Of a DNA stretch of 64,000 bases, positions 61,464-64,000 are shown one piece after another. The notes below the pieces were generated by a model, which was not told the DNA's origin, did no database searches, and saw only the letters and a program-made list of their open reading frames with translations. Source of the stretch: Diatrype stigma (lineage: Eukaryota; Ascomycota; Sordariomycetes; Xylariales; Diatrypaceae); contig JAKJXP020000004.1 in the NCBI GenBank assembly GCA_022225965.2, forward strand, positions 558,001 to 622,000, written 5' to 3'. Position numbers and translations under genes: made by a program. Numbering within the stretch: the first letter of the stretch is position 1; each line of letters begins with the position of its first letter.

Positions 61464-64000
61464 CTAGCAACCACCGCCGCCGCCGCCACACTATTCAGAA
61501 GGTTAGTCCACGCCATCAGAAACGGGTGATACGGAGATACTTACTCCTCCACCTCCTCCTCCTCCTCCACCGCAGCCGCCACCGCCTCCACCGCAGCCGC
61601 CGCCTCCTCCACAACCTCCAGCACCACACTAAGGATCATGGCAGTTAGCGTTGTGTTGCACCAGGTGCAGGAGTATTCAAGGAAAAACTCACGCTTCCAC
61701 CGCCTCCGCAGCCACCCGCGGTCGCCCCGGCACAGGCTCCGGCTGCTGCGCCGCCACCGCAAGTTCCAGCCGCACACTATAACAACTAGGGTCAGTATCT
61801 AATTATTTTCTAGCAGAAAAAAGAAAGTTGATAGGTAGATGGGAGTTAGGGTCAGGTGGCCGGGACAATAATGAAGAGGCTACATACTGCTCCTTGGGCC
61901 CCACTTCCAGCAACGGCATATGCAGGAGCGCAAGCGTAAAGACCCGGTGTCATGTAGATAGGGCTGGCCTGCGTAATGCAATACAACGTTAATTTTCTTC
62001 ATTTCTGCGACGGGGAAGGGTATCAATGCCAGCGGTCGAACTCGTCCATCGAACTCGTCTATGAAGCTCAACCCCTTTTCAGAGGACACCCATGTCCTGG
62101 TAGGAGAGTTCTTACCCACGGTCCGTACATCATGTACGGATAGCCCCAGTAGTTATGGTAGTACTCGTCCTTAGGTGGGAGCTTTTGCCCTTTCTTCTCA
62201 GCGCGCTTCTGCGCCTTCTTGTACTGCTCGTCGACGCGTTGCTGTACACCTAAAAGCCATAACTGGCGGATCCTGTCTTCTTTAGGACTGACATCCTGAA
62301 GTCTGACTGAGTTGTGCGCTGAGATATGCGCACTCGCGTCGGGTGGGCAGAGGTCCGCACGACCAGACTCATGAAACGATCTAGCCACTTCAAAAATGGT
62401 TGAGTGAGCTAACATTTATCATCGAATTAGGACAGGCAATGAGTTGACTCACTCTTCTCGTTCTTGGACACACCCAGTAGTCTACCAACGGGTGAGGCGT
62501 GGCTTGCACGTATGGTTTCGCAATACCAGCAGGTACATTCAGAGTAAACCTCATGGTACAATGTCTGGTAGGTCTTTGAGGTCCATTCGAAGGCATTCGC
62601 CAACTTGACCTCGTCAATTTTATCATCATGGTCAATAAATTTACGGGTCTTTCTCACCATCCAGTGGAGATATATGGATGGAGAAAGTTGTTGGGTATGC
62701 CATGCAAGATCAACATCAAGAGTTGGAACAGCAACCCGATCGGGGTAAGTCCTCATGATTGCTGTGAACCGTTGATACTTCAAGATAAGCCGCGACATTG
62801 TCTCACGAGCTGCTGGACTATGGATCCAATCGATCTACTTATGGATAAGCGGGAGTAATACAAATAGGGGACAAGTTGCTACGTACCTTGTACATTTTCT
62901 CTGTGAAAATTTCCTGGCGGTGGACAGCACCTGCCAGCTCCAACGAGAAAGGGTAGATGTTGTCCCAATATCGTGACATCATCTTTCTCAAATGTTTCCT
63001 AGCTTCAGGAGAGAGTTTATAGCCACCGGCCTTCAGTGTACTATGGCCATCGATCTTCTGCAAGACCCTGTAGTTGCTGGTTCTGACGGTATCTTCTATA
63101 GCTTGTCGAACATCTTCCATCGACGGTTGTTTATCGTAGCTTTGGTCCAGTAACTCTAGAACGCGGCTGCGCAGGTGGATTTTGAGGAGTCTGTTTGGGA
63201 ATGTTCTTGGAAACGACTTGGCTGCTGCGGTTCCATGGGATTTTCCTTTAATTCTTTCCGGCAAACCCGTCGTAAGACTCAAAACTGTACCCGGCATCGG
63301 TCGCTCATGGACCAAGAGAGCATGAAGATCTTTTACAAACTTGGCGACTTCGAGCATATGTCGATCGATGACCCGACCGCATCCCGAGCATTGGACCCGA
63401 AGGTTCGCATCACCAAAGCCGTGGCCGTCAAGCTTCGGAGGTAAGTACTTGTAATCCTCTGGTACACCACACGTCGTCCAGGGGACTTTGTGGGTCTTGG
63501 AACAAATGGGACATTTCAGGGACTTATCCGGAAAGTCATCAATGTTGGCCCATTTTCTCCCGGTTCTCCTTTCCCAGTCTTTCCTACACTCCTCTGAGAC
63601 CTTATAATTGAAGCTGGTATCAATGGCTGCGTTGACTAGGCTCCAGGGCATGCCCATATGCCATAGTCCTTTTAGACCACGACGGAGACAGTCTTCAAGG
63701 TAAGCTCGCGGGTTGAGCATATGTGCATGCCATACAAGAAGCACATCTAGCGGTGGAAGCATCGAAGAGTCAAATGGGAAGGGGGCTTTCCCCTCAGTGA
63801 AGCCCGAGTATTTAGATTGATCATCACTTTCCATATCGGCCTCTGTCAATGGATCTCCCACGAAGGAGTCCCACCAGGCCTCATATCGATTGGCAGCTCT
63901 GGCGACGAATACAGCCCAGCGCTTTTCACGCAACCAGGCCAAATTCTTGATGACTCGATCCTGGGGGCCAGCTTGCTCAGCTGCGGCTTCTTTCTCATAT
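61464..64000 (-). CDS. DUF1399-type protein with Gly/Cys-rich tail, 5' end outside the window
   Basis: The frame is open to the window edge, so the start is missing. Exons: beyond 64000 to 62887, 62834-62453, 62408-62116, 61968-61888, 61776-61693, 61628-61545 and 61490-61464 (TAG). The first visible part has LPPLDVLLVWHAHMLNPRAY, then CPICSKTHKVPW and VQCSGCGRVIDRHM, two Cys pairs that may bind metal. The next exons give IDWIHSPAARETMSRLI, VPTLDVDLAWHTQQLSPSIY and YSECTCWYCETIRAS. Repeated LDxxLxWHxHxL blocks identify the DUF1399/glycine-rich-domain protein family known in fungi and plants, whose biochemical role is unclear. The tail comes from four small exons. Three of them start with a TGT Cys codon, and they encode almost only Gly, Cys and Ala. 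The two middle ones are both exactly 84 nt. Confidence 0.8.

Noticed and set aside
1..64000. tRNA or rRNA genes
   Set aside because: I looked for T-arm GGTTCGAATC-type words with matching acceptor stems and found none convincing. A tRNA search program would settle this.

Overview
The window is nuclear DNA of a filamentous ascomycete, probably a Sordariomycete. The evidence is short GT..AG introns of about 50-200 nt, conserved fungal proteins (a telomere-capping Mtc1 homologue and a mitochondrial-type malic enzyme), and a large AT-rich block with the hallmark of repeat-induced point mutation (RIP). Species was not determined.

Bases 972-32559 form one composite, RIP-destroyed transposon. The outer element is a Ty3/gypsy LTR retrotransposon with recognisable direct LTRs (972-1214 and 32318-32559). 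A gag with a zinc-knuckle remnant follows the 5' LTR. A split pol follows: reverse transcriptase and start of RNase H at 13.4-15.0 kb, end of RNase H plus integrase at 30.7-32.3 kb. Two other elements interrupt it. The first (about 3.2-13.4 kb) carries the ruin of a Helitron polyprotein: DUF6570-like region, HUH-type Rep, Pif1 helicase. The second (about 14.98-30.70 kb) carries a clearly different Helitron polyprotein, flanked by 1.35-kb direct repeats that hold a degraded cysteine-cluster gene. Several minisatellites (periods of about 15, 23, 42 and 83 bp) lie among them. No intact transposon gene remains.

Bases 32560-46600 are ordinary gene-rich fungal sequence: a large disordered nuclear protein (-), MTC1 (+), a five-exon malic enzyme (-) and a small acidic protein with a PKKRKV nuclear signal (-).

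Bases 46600-61460 look accessory. They hold a P-loop kinase/HAD/phosphoribosyltransferase fusion broken by two in-frame stops, a nine-exon protein kinase, a short-chain dehydrogenase pseudogene, and a pair of unrecognised paralogues (54311-55732 and 59119-60161) that share an N-terminal motif and a TATA-containing promoter. The window ends inside a DUF1399-type protein (61464-64000, -) whose Gly/Cys-rich tail is built from small phase-0 exons that begin with Cys.

Intron/exon structures were worked out by hand from splice signals, reading phase and family conservation. RIP-region boundaries are approximate unless an exact repeat defines them.
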